The notes: generated by a model not told the origin, from the sequence alone. DNA of 64,000 nucleotides from Treponema sp. J25 (GCF_004343725.1 NZ_PTQW01000009.1:1-64000), one strand, 5' to 3'; shown: positions 8,248-17,413, numbered from the stretch's first letter. Made by a program: numbers and translations.

Positions 8248-8276
8248 AGTATAGGCGGGGGTAGATGATTCTTCAA
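8248..8276 (-). promoter_or_regulatory. Promoter of the DUF2804 gene, leaderless type
   Basis: TTGAAG (8271-8276), 17-base spacer, TATACT (8248-8253) on the minus strand. The start codon at 8240 begins 8 bases after the -10 box, where transcription itself should begin. Confidence 0.7.
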
Positions 8277-8296
8277 TAAAAGACATGCCAGGGGAT

Positions 8297-8341
8297 ATAA
8301 AAAGCGAGCCCCAGCCAGGAGGAGGAGACCGGCTGGGGCTC
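8297..8341 (-). terminator. Terminator of the trp operon
   Basis: A perfect 11-bp GC-rich stem (GAGCCCCAGCC paired with GGCTGGGGCTC) around a 14-base loop is followed on the minus strand by CGCTTTTTA. It lies about 170 bases after the trpA stop, and the interval holds no convincing gene. Confidence 0.85.
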
Positions 8342-8507
8342 AAGAAGGAAGCTTGTGAAAGCCGCACGCCCTCGTCACTAATAAAACAGAAACAACCATC
8401 AAAGGTTACATCGAAGAGGCATCGTATCGGCAATGGATGCGCCCCTCTCTTTGTGCTACGGACTTGGGGGCCGGGATGGGTGCCAGGGGCCTCCACCGAG
8501 GAGTCTC

Positions 8508-9311
8508 TTACTCACCCCTTGTGATTTCTTGCGCCTTTTGTCGAATGTTCTCCCGAATTGCCGTATCCCGAACCTCTATAGAACCCTTAAACGAAGCAGA
8601 ACGGGACACCCGGTGTGCCTCTACAGCTTCCTGGATGGTTTCTACAAAGACTGAACCGGCTACCACCGCATGCACCAGCGGAGCCACGGCTCGGGCCTGG
8701 GTATGGGAACGAATTCCGAATCCCCCGAGAACCTTAGAACCGCCAGCGGCACAGGCCTTTAAGAATTGAAGGGTCCCTTCGCCGATAGTGGTGGTAGTTC
8801 CGGTAATCCCGGTACGGAGCGCCGCGTACAAGTAGGCGCGGCCTAAGTGGGCCATCCGTTCAAGCCGTTCGGAACGCATGGACGGGGCCGCCACGGGAAT
8901 AGAAACAAGGCCCTGGTGTGCACAGGCCTCCGCAAGGCCTTCATCTCTGTCAAAGGGTAAATCCGGCACGATGAGCCCCATCACCCCTCGTTGAGCCATC
9001 ATATGCACAAACTGTTCTACCCCCGGGGTTACCACGAGGCTTGCGTAGGCCATCACAAAAAGGGGCACCTGGGGAAAGTCCCTGTGAAGGGACTCAAGAA
9101 AATCCAGAGCCTGGCTCACCGAATACCCGTTGGCCAGGGCTGCAGCGCAGGCACTTTGAATAACCGGACCATCAGCGCTGGGGTCACTAAAGGGGATTTG
9201 TATTTCCAGGTAGGATGCTCCCCCTTCGATAAGCCCTTCGGCGGCGGCCCGGCAACCAGAGGCGTCAGGGAAGCCCGCCACAAGGTGGGCCATAAGGCGA
9301 ATCTTATCCAT
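8508..9311 (-). CDS. trpA: Tryptophan synthase alpha chain
   Basis: 267 residues, the normal TrpA length. It cleaves indole-3-glycerol phosphate to indole and glyceraldehyde-3-phosphate, passing indole to TrpB. The catalytic Glu and Asp lie in YLEIQIPFSDPSADGP, the glycine loop in GLIVPDLPFD, and the phosphate site in GGFGIRS near the C-terminus. The family's usual TGVTG loop reads TGITG here. The open frame reaches 9386, but the ATG at 9311 is behind GGGAGG and starts where the family begins, so it is chosen. It overlaps the trpB end by 8 bases. Last gene of the operon. Confidence 0.93.
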   Translation of the reverse strand: MDKIRLMAHLVAGFPDASGCRAAAEGLIEGGASYLEIQIPFSDPSADGPVIQSACAAALANGYSVSQALDFLESLHRDFPQVPLFVMAYASLVVTPGVEQFVHMMAQRGVMGLIVPDLPFDRDEGLAEACAHQGLVSIPVAAPSMRSERLERMAHLGRAYLYAALRTGITGTTTTIGEGTLQFLKACAAGGSKVLGGFGIRSHTQARAVAPLVHAVVAGSVFVETIQEAVEAHRVSRSASFKGSIEVRDTAIRENIRQKAQEITRGE

Positions 9312-10653
9312 GATGAACCTCCCGGGATGTGGGGGATGAGATGAGCTTCGAGGTAGTAGAGTGGGCGACCCCTCTGGCATTTTCAAGACCTGTTCCCGAG
9401 GAGGGGGGTGGGGCGATTCCGGAAGGGTGCGCCCTGAGGGCCGCGAGTTCCCGTTCCAGGAAGGCGGCCCACGCGGCGGGTCTGAAATAGGGGGCGGTGA
9501 TAAAGAGGTCCTTGTCGCCCCGACCAGACATGTTTACCACCACCACCTTTCCTTTTGGAAGGGAACGGGCAAGATTGATAGCCACCGCTCCCGCATGGGC
9601 GCTTTCCAGGGCAAAGACTACCCCCTCGTGGCGGGCAAAGAATGTCAGGGCTTCCAGGGCCTCTTCGTCACTGGCCCGGCGAAATTCTAGGCGACCGCTG
9701 CGGCCCAGGGCCGCCAGCTGAGGTCCGATGCCAGGGTAATCCAACCCTGCCGAAATAGAATGGGTGGGGGCCACCTGGCCTTCTTCGGTTAAAAGGAAGC
9801 GGCTCTTGTACCCATGCACAATCCCGGTACGGGCCCCTTCTCCGGTCATGCGGGCCGCATGGTCCCCCAGGGAGGTTCCCCTTCCGCCGGCTTCTACTCC
9901 AATAAGGCGGGGCTTTTCTGCTTCAAGGTAGGGAGAAAAAAAGCCAATCGCATTTGAACCACCCCCTACACAGGCCACCAGGGCTTCTGGTTCAAGTCCC
10001 CGGGAAGCAAGCTGTTCTTTCACTTCCTTCCCAATCACGGATTGAAAGGTGCGAACCATATCGGGATAGGGGGCGGGTCCCAGGGCAGACCCGATAATGT
10101 AAAAGGTGTCCGCAAACGAAGCGGCCCAATCCCGGAATGCTTCGTTAATGGCATCTTTCAGGGTCTGGCTCCCCGCATAGACCGGCACCACCTGGGCGCC
10201 AAACAGTTCCATGGTGGCCACATTAGGCTGTTGCCGATCCACATCCACCGCCCCCATGTAGATGGTGCAGGAAAGCCCCAATTTGGCGCAGGCCGCGGCG
10301 GTGGCAAGACCATGCTGGCCCGCCCCCGTTTCGGCGATTACCCGGGTCTTCCCCATCCGCTTCGCCAGGAGGGCCTGACCCAGGGCGTTGTTTATCTTGT
10401 GGGCCCCCGTGTGGGCAAGACCTTCCATTTTTATGTAAATATCTGCGCCTCCCAGGAGGCGGCTGGAATTCTCTGCATATAACAGAGGCGTAGGTCGACC
10501 AATAAAGTCCCGCTGGAGCAGCGCCAATTCATCCTGAAATGCCCTATCGGTACAGGCTGCTTCAAAGGCTTCTTCTATTTCTTCAATGGCCCGCCCCAGA
10601 ACCTCTGGGACGTAGCGTCCTCCATAGGGACCAAAGTAGCCCTTTTCACCCAT
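9304..10653 (-). CDS. trpB: Tryptophan synthase beta chain
   Basis: 449 residues. A PLP enzyme that condenses indole with serine to form tryptophan. It begins GYFGPYGGRYVPEVL, carries the PLP lysine in HTGAHKINNALGQ, the indole-channel Glu in ETGAGQHG, and the glycine-rich phosphate clamp GGGSNAIG. About 40 residues extend beyond the usual C-terminus (Pro/Ser-rich, running into the trpA start). They appear to be a non-conserved tail created by the overlap. It overlaps trpCF by 8 bases. Confidence 0.94.
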   Translation of the reverse strand: MGEKGYFGPYGGRYVPEVLGRAIEEIEEAFEAACTDRAFQDELALLQRDFIGRPTPLLYAENSSRLLGGADIYIKMEGLAHTGAHKINNALGQALLAKRMGKTRVIAETGAGQHGLATAAACAKLGLSCTIYMGAVDVDRQQPNVATMELFGAQVVPVYAGSQTLKDAINEAFRDWAASFADTFYIIGSALGPAPYPDMVRTFQSVIGKEVKEQLASRGLEPEALVACVGGGSNAIGFFSPYLEAEKPRLIGVEAGGRGTSLGDHAARMTGEGARTGIVHGYKSRFLLTEEGQVAPTHSISAGLDYPGIGPQLAALGRSGRLEFRRASDEEALEALTFFARHEGVVFALESAHAGAVAINLARSLPKGKVVVVNMSGRGDKDLFITAPYFRPAAWAAFLERELAALRAHPSGIAPPPSSGTGLENARGVAHSTTSKLISSPTSREVHHG

Positions 10654-12394
10654 GCTGGTACTCCTTGTGTTGATTGCTGGCCCTCGCCGGTGCTTCTTCT
10701 TTTCCGCCCTCGGGGTGCGCTATGGCAGCAAAAAAGGCCCGCAGTTTTTGCGGATCCTTTTTTCCCGGCTCGGATTCCAGGCGGCTTGAAGCATCTACCA
10801 ATTCTACTGGATATCGAGATAGAAGAGAACCCACCGTCTCTGCCGAAAGGCCTCCGGCAATCCAAAGGGGAGAATAGAAAGAAGAGCCGGCAGGGCCCTG
10901 AGTAATGAGGGTATCCAGTACCTCATCTTGAATTGGTATTCCCGTTCCGCCGCTCTGGTTTCCCACCCGTCTGTCTAAAAGAATTCGCACCTCCCCGCGT
11001 TTTTGAAGAACCTGGTACGCCTCTCTGTCGGCGGGCTGACTTACCGGCAGTACCACATACCGCCCCACATCATCGGGTAGCTGAGCAAGGACCTCCTCAT
11101 CCAGGGGGCCATGGTATTGGATACCATCCAGGAGTCCTTCCCGTACCAGCCGAAGAGCCTCCTGGGCCGCAGGACTCTGCACATCACTGATAACCCCGAT
11201 GAAGAGGGGGTGGGGCACATCACGGGTATTGCCTTTCCCTTCGGGGAAATAGAACGAAGAAAGAAGGGCCCGGGCCTGGCGGACAAAGGCTACATCTGTT
11301 TTTCGGGGACTGGGGGCGAAGATAAAACCGAGGAGGTCCGCCCCTAATGTAAGGCAGTGCTGCACATCTTCGAGCCGGGTAAGTCCACAGATTTTAACAA
11401 GGGGCGGGGCGCCCAAGCGCCAATAGCGGTGAGACTCGATGGGCACCTGACTCTGACGATAGGCCCGCCGTTGGGCAAGGCGTCGCCACAGTTCTCCCGC
11501 CGCAGGAAGGGCGCTGTTTTCCTGTCTATTTCCTCGTCCCGTTCCGGGCCGGAGATCCCCCAATGAAGAACCAGAAATCCCTTCCTGTGGGCTTTCTCCG
11601 CTGAGTCCAGAAGACCCCTGAAGCTGATTTCTGGTTTGGGTAAAATGACGGATAAGCAGAGAAATCTGTTCCTTCTGGCGGACCGCCCCTTCTCCTACCA
11701 GGATGCCTGTGTATCCCAGGTGGGCCGCGTAGGAAGCCTGAAAGGGAGTCTGAACCCCCGATTCGTAGATGGCGGGGACGGGAAGTTCGGTGATTCTCAG
11801 GGCTGGGAGGAGGGGATCGATCGTAAAGGTTCGCAAATCCCGGCTATTGACCCCCGCAAGACAGGGAAGACGCTCCGCCACGAATCGTAGTTTGGGGAGG
11901 TCCTCCTCTTCCCGTACTTCGATAAGGGGCTTCATCCCAAAACGGACGGTCTGTTCGGCTAAGTGGAGAAGGGTGTCTGTATCAAAGAGGCGGGCGATTA
12001 ACAGCACCCCATCCGCACCGGCCCGGTATGATACGGCGATATCATCATCGGTAAGGATAAAGTCCTTCCTCAAGAGGGGGTGATGAGGAAAGGCTTTCCC
12101 TACTTCGAGTAGGTCCTGCAGGTTCCCCTTGAAATAGTGTTCTTCCGTAAGGATGGAAATAGCCTTCGCTCCCGCCTCGATATAGGTTCTGGCGGTTTGT
12201 ACCGCATCAAGGTCAAGCGCAATGGCCCCCCGGGAAGGGGAGGCCCGTTTTATTTCGAGGATTACCCCCCCCGCGGACAGGAAGGGGTTCACCGGTCGTT
12301 GCCGCTCCAGAGGAACGGGATAGCCCAGGGCTGGCCCCCTGCGGGCAAGGTCCTCCCGGCGTTGCTGGACAATCCGCTGAAGAATGTCATCCAT
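10646..12394 (-). CDS. trpCF: Fused indole-3-glycerol phosphate synthase / PRA isomerase
   Basis: 582 residues, two TIM-barrel enzymes for consecutive steps. Residues 1-252 are TrpC (ILEIKRASPSRG, LLRKDFI, GVNSRDL, ESGV). Residues 331-562 are TrpF (KICGLTR at 334-340, QYHG, ending in VDASSRLE). This is the same domain order as in enterobacterial TrpCF. They are joined by an unusually long linker (about 253-330) rich in Ser, Gly, Gln and Arg. The linker looks disordered and is not part of either enzyme. It overlaps trpGD by 8 bases upstream and trpB by 8 bases downstream. Confidence 0.93.
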   Translation of the reverse strand: MDDILQRIVQQRREDLARRGPALGYPVPLERQRPVNPFLSAGGVILEIKRASPSRGAIALDLDAVQTARTYIEAGAKAISILTEEHYFKGNLQDLLEVGKAFPHHPLLRKDFILTDDDIAVSYRAGADGVLLIARLFDTDTLLHLAEQTVRFGMKPLIEVREEEDLPKLRFVAERLPCLAGVNSRDLRTFTIDPLLPALRITELPVPAIYESGVQTPFQASYAAHLGYTGILVGEGAVRQKEQISLLIRHFTQTRNQLQGSSGLSGESPQEGISGSSLGDLRPGTGRGNRQENSALPAAGELWRRLAQRRAYRQSQVPIESHRYWRLGAPPLVKICGLTRLEDVQHCLTLGADLLGFIFAPSPRKTDVAFVRQARALLSSFYFPEGKGNTRDVPHPLFIGVISDVQSPAAQEALRLVREGLLDGIQYHGPLDEEVLAQLPDDVGRYVVLPVSQPADREAYQVLQKRGEVRILLDRRVGNQSGGTGIPIQDEVLDTLITQGPAGSSFYSPLWIAGGLSAETVGSLLSRYPVELVDASSRLESEPGKKDPQKLRAFFAAIAHPEGGKEEAPARASNQHKEYQHG

Positions 12395-14015
12395 GGGAAG
12401 CTCCCACCGCTTCGGTAATATCCTTGCCTACGGAGATGATTTCCTCCAGTTTTTTGCTGGCCTTTCCGCTGGCAAGACAATCCGCGGCGATACGGGCCCC
12501 CTCGCTTACCGAAGCCGCCCGGCCGGATACATACAGGGCGGCCCCCGCATTAAAGGCCACCGCCGCTTCAATGGCCGGTCGACCGGCCCCGGCCAGTAGG
12601 TCCCGGGCAAGGCGCACATTTTCCTGGGCCGTACCACCGGCGAGTTCTTCCCGGGAATAAAGGCCAAACCCTTCTTTTACGGGATCAAAGGTAAGATGGG
12701 TAAGGTTCCCCTTTTCATCGATTTCTACCATGTCAGTAGGAGCCGCGGGGGAAATTTCATCAAAGCCGTCGTGGCTATGAACCGTAAGCACCCGCTGTAC
12801 TCCCAGGAGATGGGCCGCCCGGGCCACCACTTCCAGAAGGTCCCTATCGTATACGCCGATGACCTGATAGGTCGCATTGGCGGGGTTTGAGAGGGGCCCC
12901 ACCAGGTTCATGATGGTCTTTATACCCAGGGCTTTTCGGGCCGGGGCCGCATGTTTCATTGCGCCGTGATAGAGGGGCGCAAAAAGAAAGACAAAGCCCG
13001 TGGTTTCAAGGAGCTTGGCCGCCTGCGAAGGATGAAGGTTGATGGGAATCCCCAGGGCTTCGTAGAAGTCGGCGCTCCCGGCCTTGCTGGAAACGGCCCG
13101 GTTCCCGTGTTTTGCGATGGGAAGCCCGCAGGCGCTTGCCACCAGGGCAGCCATGGAACTGATATTGAAGGAACCCTGCCCATCTCCACCGGTGCCGCAG
13201 GTGTCGGCCAGGGGTATGGGAGTTCCCAGAGGGAATGGCGTTTTTTTCCGTCGGAGAACCGCGGCGCACCCGGCGATTTCTTCGGGGGCGGGCTTTTTTA
13301 TGGCCAGGGCGGTGAGAAAGGCCGCTACCTGGGCCGTTTCCATGGTACCGTCGGTAAGTTCCTCCATAAACGCTTCGGCTTCTTCCTGTTTCAGGTGAAT
13401 TCCCTGGATAGCCTTTTCAAAGGTCTTTTTAAAGGGGAAAGGTTCCCGACGATACTGAAGAAAGGATCGAATAAGGGCTTCCCCTTCGGTACTGGCGATC
13501 GATTCAGGATGAAACTGAATCCCTTCTATTAGATAGTGTTTGTGGCGTACTCCCATGATGTCCCCATCGGAACTCCGGGCGGTAATCTCCAGTTCTGCTG
13601 GAAGGGTCTTTTCATTGATTACAAGGCTATGGTAACGGGTAAAGGTTCCTTTTGTTCCAATAGTCCTGAACATGCCCCGGCCGTCCAGGGTAATTTCCTG
13701 GGCCTCCCCATGACAAATCCGCTTTGCCTGGACAATGGCCGCCCCGAAGGCGTAGCCAATGGCCTGATGACCGAGACAAATCCCGAGGAGGGGGATTTGT
13801 CCTGCAAAGTGGCGAATTACCTCCACCGTAATCCCCGCATCCTCTGGACGGCCGGGGCCGGGAGAAAGGATAATCCGACTGGGGGCAAGCCGTTCTATAT
13901 CCTGTATCGAAATCGCATCGTTGCGGACGACCCGCACTTCTTCGGCCGAAAGCCGGCTTACCATCTGATACACGTTGTAGGTAAAGGAATCGTAATTATC
14001 AATAATAAGGATCAT
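12387..14015 (-). CDS. trpGD: Fused anthranilate synthase glutaminase / anthranilate phosphoribosyltransferase
   Basis: 542 residues. Residues 1-190 are the TrpG glutamine amidotransferase: LIIDNYDSFTYN start, nucleophile Cys80 in GICLGHQAIG, His169 and Glu171 in QFHPES. Residues 200-540 are TrpD (DTCGTGGDG at 271-279, KHGNRAVSS, NLVGPLSNPA). The glutaminase supplies ammonia to TrpE; TrpD then adds phosphoribosyl to anthranilate. The frame is open upstream to 14174, but the ATG at 14015 follows CAGGAGGTCGATC, starts exactly at the TrpG N-terminus and overlaps the trpE stop (ATGA), so it is chosen. Confidence 0.94.
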   Translation of the reverse strand: MILIIDNYDSFTYNVYQMVSRLSAEEVRVVRNDAISIQDIERLAPSRIILSPGPGRPEDAGITVEVIRHFAGQIPLLGICLGHQAIGYAFGAAIVQAKRICHGEAQEITLDGRGMFRTIGTKGTFTRYHSLVINEKTLPAELEITARSSDGDIMGVRHKHYLIEGIQFHPESIASTEGEALIRSFLQYRREPFPFKKTFEKAIQGIHLKQEEAEAFMEELTDGTMETAQVAAFLTALAIKKPAPEEIAGCAAVLRRKKTPFPLGTPIPLADTCGTGGDGQGSFNISSMAALVASACGLPIAKHGNRAVSSKAGSADFYEALGIPINLHPSQAAKLLETTGFVFLFAPLYHGAMKHAAPARKALGIKTIMNLVGPLSNPANATYQVIGVYDRDLLEVVARAAHLLGVQRVLTVHSHDGFDEISPAAPTDMVEIDEKGNLTHLTFDPVKEGFGLYSREELAGGTAQENVRLARDLLAGAGRPAIEAAVAFNAGAALYVSGRAASVSEGARIAADCLASGKASKKLEEIISVGKDITEAVGASHG

Positions 14016-15499
14016 GATCGACCTCCTGAAATAGTCTCTGCCACTCCTTTCACAGGGCTGGTAGCGGTCCCCTGCAGGGCCTGGCGGAGGGCCGCCAGTT
14101 TTTCGTTGGTTTCTTCCCACTCCCGTTCCGGCCGGGATGCGTAGACTATCCCGGCCCCCGATTGCAGGTACCAATAACCATCTTTTACCAGGGCGGATCG
14201 AATGGTAATGCAGGTGTCGAAACCGCCATGCACATCCAGATATCCTACCGCACCGGCGTAGAAACTCCGGCGATACCGTTCCTGTTGGGAGACGAGTTCA
14301 ATAGCCCGAAGTTTCGGCGCCCCCGAAACCGTGCCCGCAGGAAACGCCGCCCGAAGCACCTGGGTGTAGGGAATCGCCGGATTGGGCTTTCCTTCCACCT
14401 CTGAAACGATATGCATCACGTGGCTAAAGTGTTCTATTTCCATGTTGCGGGTTACCTGAACTGACCCGGCAAGGCACACCCGCCCCAGGTCGTTCCGGGC
14501 TAAATCTACCAGCATTAGGTGTTCCGCCCGTTCCTTGGGGTCCGCCAGCAGTTCCGCCTCTAAGGCCCGGTCTTCATCGGCGGTTCTTCCCCGTCGCCGG
14601 GTCCCCGCAATGGGACGAATAGAGGCTACCCCATCCCGTAGTCGGACAAGACTTTCCGGCGAAGCCCCTATCAGGGCGTAGGATCCAAAATTGATATAGA
14701 ACATGTAAGGGGAAGGACTGGTGGAACGGAGCCGTCGGTAGCCTTCCAGGGCATCCAATTCAGAACGGCAGACCAGACGACGGGAAAGGACTCCCTGAAT
14801 GATATCTCCTGCAACGATGTGCCGTTGTAATTTTTCTACCCCTTCACAGAAGATGAGTTTGTCCGCCCCTTCGTCACTCATGATTTCCAGGGGAACCGCC
14901 GCAGCCGGTGGTGCCAGGTAGGTAAAATCCAGGTCATCCAGCCGTTGTCGAACCTGATGAATAGCCTTTTCCAGATCGATCTGGTGTTGTTCGTAGTTAA
15001 GGCCCACCAGGTGCAACATATCCGTGTAGTGGTCCACGATAAGATACAGGTGCCCAACGATGAATTCCGCTTCGGGAATACCAAGGGGGTCCTCTCCGGG
15101 ACTCAGGGTTACCGTATCGCAGCGTCGCACAAATTCGTATCCTAAAAAGCCAATCCCCGCACCGGGGACCGGTAAATGGGGGACGGCGGCGCTATTTTGC
15201 CCTGCAATTGTAGCAAGGGCGTCCAGGATATCCCAGCCTTTTCCCGAAGGCGCTTCATGAGCAGGACCTGGCCATGACCAGCGGTGGCGTTTCCCATCTA
15301 TTTCCAGGATGACATCATTCTCTTCCTGGATGACGCGAAAGGCCTCGTCCAGAAGAAGGATAGAGTACCGTTCCCGTCCTTTTTTAAACGAGGCCGATTC
15401 CAGAATGGCCCGGGCCCCCAGTTTCTTAGCCAGCGTAAAGGGGGTAAATCGTTCTCCCGGAATGGAAAGGATAAGGCATCGGTCGCCGCTGGATTTCAT
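14012..15499 (-). CDS. trpE: Anthranilate synthase component I
   Basis: 495 residues. It converts chorismate to anthranilate with ammonia from TrpG. The chorismate-binding half has the family signature PIAGTRRRGRTADEDRALE, DLARNDLGRV, FPAGTVSGAPK and GAVGYLD. The start at 15499 follows ACAGGAGGGACC; the frame runs further up to 15568 but without support. First gene of the operon. A 31-codon frame in the leader (15591-15496) ends at a TGA overlapping this ATG, but it has no ribosome-binding site and only one Trp codon. In the leader, GTCGAGT (15598-15604) can pair with ACTCGAC (15551-15557), and a second stem (15518-15544) sits just before the ribosome-binding site. The ordinary feedback region near the N-terminus is expected but hard to see. 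Confidence 0.93.
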   Translation of the reverse strand: MKSSGDRCLILSIPGERFTPFTLAKKLGARAILESASFKKGRERYSILLLDEAFRVIQEENDVILEIDGKRHRWSWPGPAHEAPSGKGWDILDALATIAGQNSAAVPHLPVPGAGIGFLGYEFVRRCDTVTLSPGEDPLGIPEAEFIVGHLYLIVDHYTDMLHLVGLNYEQHQIDLEKAIHQVRQRLDDLDFTYLAPPAAAVPLEIMSDEGADKLIFCEGVEKLQRHIVAGDIIQGVLSRRLVCRSELDALEGYRRLRSTSPSPYMFYINFGSYALIGASPESLVRLRDGVASIRPIAGTRRRGRTADEDRALEAELLADPKERAEHLMLVDLARNDLGRVCLAGSVQVTRNMEIEHFSHVMHIVSEVEGKPNPAIPYTQVLRAAFPAGTVSGAPKLRAIELVSQQERYRRSFYAGAVGYLDVHGGFDTCITIRSALVKDGYWYLQSGAGIVYASRPEREWEETNEKLAALRQALQGTATSPVKGVAETISGGRS

Positions 15500-15611
15500 G
15501 GTCCCTCCTGTATGATTCCAGGGCCTTCGAAAACCTGTCCCTGGAGTATCGTCGAGTCCCGCCCCCATCGGCGAGCGGTGTATCTATACATAGAAACACT
15601 CGACAGGGCTT

Positions 15612-15640
15612 ACTATATCCGGCGTGTATGTTTCTGTCAA
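15612..15640 (-). promoter_or_regulatory. Promoter of the trp operon
   Basis: TTGACA (15635-15640), 17-base spacer, TATAGT (15612-15617) on the minus strand, close to the sigma-70 consensus. An A/T-rich stretch upstream could act as an UP element. Predicted transcription start is near 15605, giving a leader of about 105 bases. Confidence 0.85.
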
Positions 15641-15647
15641 TAGAAAC
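15630..15647. promoter_or_regulatory. Inverted repeat over the trp -35 box
   Basis: GTTTCT-N6-AGAAAC, a perfect 6-base inverted repeat, overlaps the -35 hexamer. A further AGAAAC half-site lies at 15592-15597, just after the predicted transcription start. Its placement suits a repressor such as a tryptophan-dependent one, but no regulator gene is nearby to name. Confidence 0.5.
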
Positions 15648-15767
15648 AACGGGGAATTTTTCAAAATTTTATCAAAAAAATAAAAAAATTCCTTTGCAGG
15701 TCTGGGGGCTAAAAATCTTTTTCTGTAGTGTTGAAAATCAGGAAAAATAGCCGGGGAAAAGAACTTT

Positions 15768-15850
15768 TGCCGGCGATCGGACTTGAACCGATACGACCTT
15801 GCGGTCAGTAGATTTTGAGTCTACCGTGTCTGCCATTTCACCACGCCGGC
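15768..15850 (-). tRNA. tRNA-Leu (anticodon CAA)
   Basis: Read on the minus strand, GCCGGCG pairs with CGCCGGC as the acceptor stem, with discriminator A at 15768. The anticodon stem GTAGA/TCTAC encloses CTCAAAA, giving anticodon CAA (codon UUG). A variable arm of class II size (TGACCGCAAGGTCG) and the T-arm TCGGTTCAAGTCCGA are clear. CCA is not encoded. 83 bases. Confidence 0.95.
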
Positions 15851-15957
15851 AATCAAACAATCACCATTGAAGAAGTTTTTTAATTTATCGTGGACCCAGA
15901 AAAAACCCCGGCGACCCTCTTTTGAACAGCCAGGACTTTGCTCCGGGGCCCACTATA

Positions 15958-17337
15958 TCAGAAAAGTCTGCGGCATTCAAGATAGAAACGCTTTTCTATC
16001 CCCTCTCCCATGGAAAAACTTTTGCGGGGAAGGGGCCCGGAACGGGCGACGGTGGCAAACAGATTCTCCTTCCCCAGGGGCGGTAAAATAATACCGATGG
16101 GCTGGGAAAGGGATTTCTGCTGGCTTCCAGAGGACGGGCCTTCCTGTCGAGAGGAATTCTGTACAATCCGCAGCACCTCATCACTGCCGTGGATGTAGTC
16201 GAGGGTGGCCCCCGTCTCTTTACAGAGGCGGTCCAGGGCCTCCTGGAGGGGAACCGTGGCAATCCCTTCAAAATCGATGGAAAGGATGAACTGTTCCCTC
16301 CCGTACACTATCCCATACCGGGTTTTCCCTGGCACGCCTTGCCCTATCCACTCTTCGAGGCTGGAACCGGGAGGAAGGCTCTGCAGGGTTGCTCCCGGCA
16401 GTTCCCGCAGGTACTGGAACAGGCTTTCCCGGGAACCTCCAAAAACCAGACGATGGATGGGTTCAAACTGGATTCCTTCATCGTAGAGGTTTTCAATTTC
16501 TACCAGGGCGTAGCGGGCAGGGTGCTGCATCAACCCCGGTTCTCCCTGATGCTGGGCCTTGTATTCTTCCCACACCGCCTTGGCGGTGGCAAGGGAGTGA
16601 TTCCCATCCCCTACCGCAAATAAGAAGGGCTCTTCCTGGGCGCTCAAGGGGCCATATTTAGTCCTGGCCTCGGTGTAGAGTTCCCCTAAGGTGGTAATGA
16701 CAAATTGCCAGTGCTCTTCCTGGTCCAGTTTCCAGCCCGTGACGGCCCCCGCCCCCAGCATGAGTTCTGTGTGATAGGTGGGATTCTGTCGCGGTATCAT
16801 ACCTTCCAGGCCTTCCACAAGTCGGCGTTTTTCATCATCAATCAAAATGATGATATGGGGAGCTTCGAGGGGGGCCCCCCGTCGGATGGCAATGCGGGGA
16901 GGGAGCCGCTCTGCCACGGTTCCCTCGGTGGCCCGAATAAGGGGGCGCGCCTGGGGATGCCAATCGTAGCGTTCTAGGTCAAGGGCAAGGATGAGCCCCC
17001 GGCGTCTGGGGTGGTAGGGGGTTTCCCGTTCGATGTACATCATACCCCGAAATTCGGTAAGAAGTCGTTGTGCCAGGGTTTCCTCCATGGCCCTGCGAAT
17101 AGCCTTGATGCGGGTCTCCTGAACGGTCCCTTCCAGGTACACCTCCGGGTAGATAAGGGAAAGCATGCTGGGACTTTCCCCCACGTACTGGGCAACCCTT
17201 TCCCAATAGGAGGGGTCCTGGGTAAATTGATCGCAGGCAATAACGGCCCAGCGAGAAAGGTCTATATCCGCCCGGGGAAGGGCAATGGTGGGAATGTGAA
17301 TCCCCAGGGTAGCGCATTGGGTTTCCAGATCCGTCAT
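15958..17337 (-). CDS. DUF1015 family protein
   Basis: 459 residues that match the DUF1015 (COG4198) family: an early Asp-rich start after TIALPRADIDLSRWAVIACDQ, the motif DGNHSLATAKAVW in the middle, and DYIHGSDEV near the C-terminus. The family is widespread and its reaction is unknown. The DGNHR-like block and distant likeness to HPr-kinase or SerK-type enzymes suggest a nucleotide-dependent enzyme. No signal peptide or membrane segment. The ATG at 17337 follows AAGGAGTCTCC. It stands alone between tRNA-Leu and the divergent rpoN. A GC inverted repeat downstream (CCCCGG near 15906, CCGGGG near 15942) may end transcription. Confidence 0.85.
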   Translation of the reverse strand: MTDLETQCATLGIHIPTIALPRADIDLSRWAVIACDQFTQDPSYWERVAQYVGESPSMLSLIYPEVYLEGTVQETRIKAIRRAMEETLAQRLLTEFRGMMYIERETPYHPRRRGLILALDLERYDWHPQARPLIRATEGTVAERLPPRIAIRRGAPLEAPHIIILIDDEKRRLVEGLEGMIPRQNPTYHTELMLGAGAVTGWKLDQEEHWQFVITTLGELYTEARTKYGPLSAQEEPFLFAVGDGNHSLATAKAVWEEYKAQHQGEPGLMQHPARYALVEIENLYDEGIQFEPIHRLVFGGSRESLFQYLRELPGATLQSLPPGSSLEEWIGQGVPGKTRYGIVYGREQFILSIDFEGIATVPLQEALDRLCKETGATLDYIHGSDEVLRIVQNSSRQEGPSSGSQQKSLSQPIGIILPPLGKENLFATVARSGPLPRKSFSMGEGIEKRFYLECRRLF

Positions 17338-17413
17338 GGAGACTCCTTATCGTCTTTTGGGGGAATATAGCCTGGAAAGAGGGTGTGCTGCAACACCAAA
17401 AGGATCCCTATTA

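Noticed and set aside
8197-8496. A 99-codon minus-strand frame between the trp operon and DUF2804
   Set aside because: It runs through the trp terminator and the DUF2804 promoter, has no ribosome-binding site, and its composition is not coding-like.
14016-14174. Longer TrpG start at 14174
   Set aside because: The extension lies inside trpE and does not resemble TrpG; GGAGG precedes the ATG at 14015.
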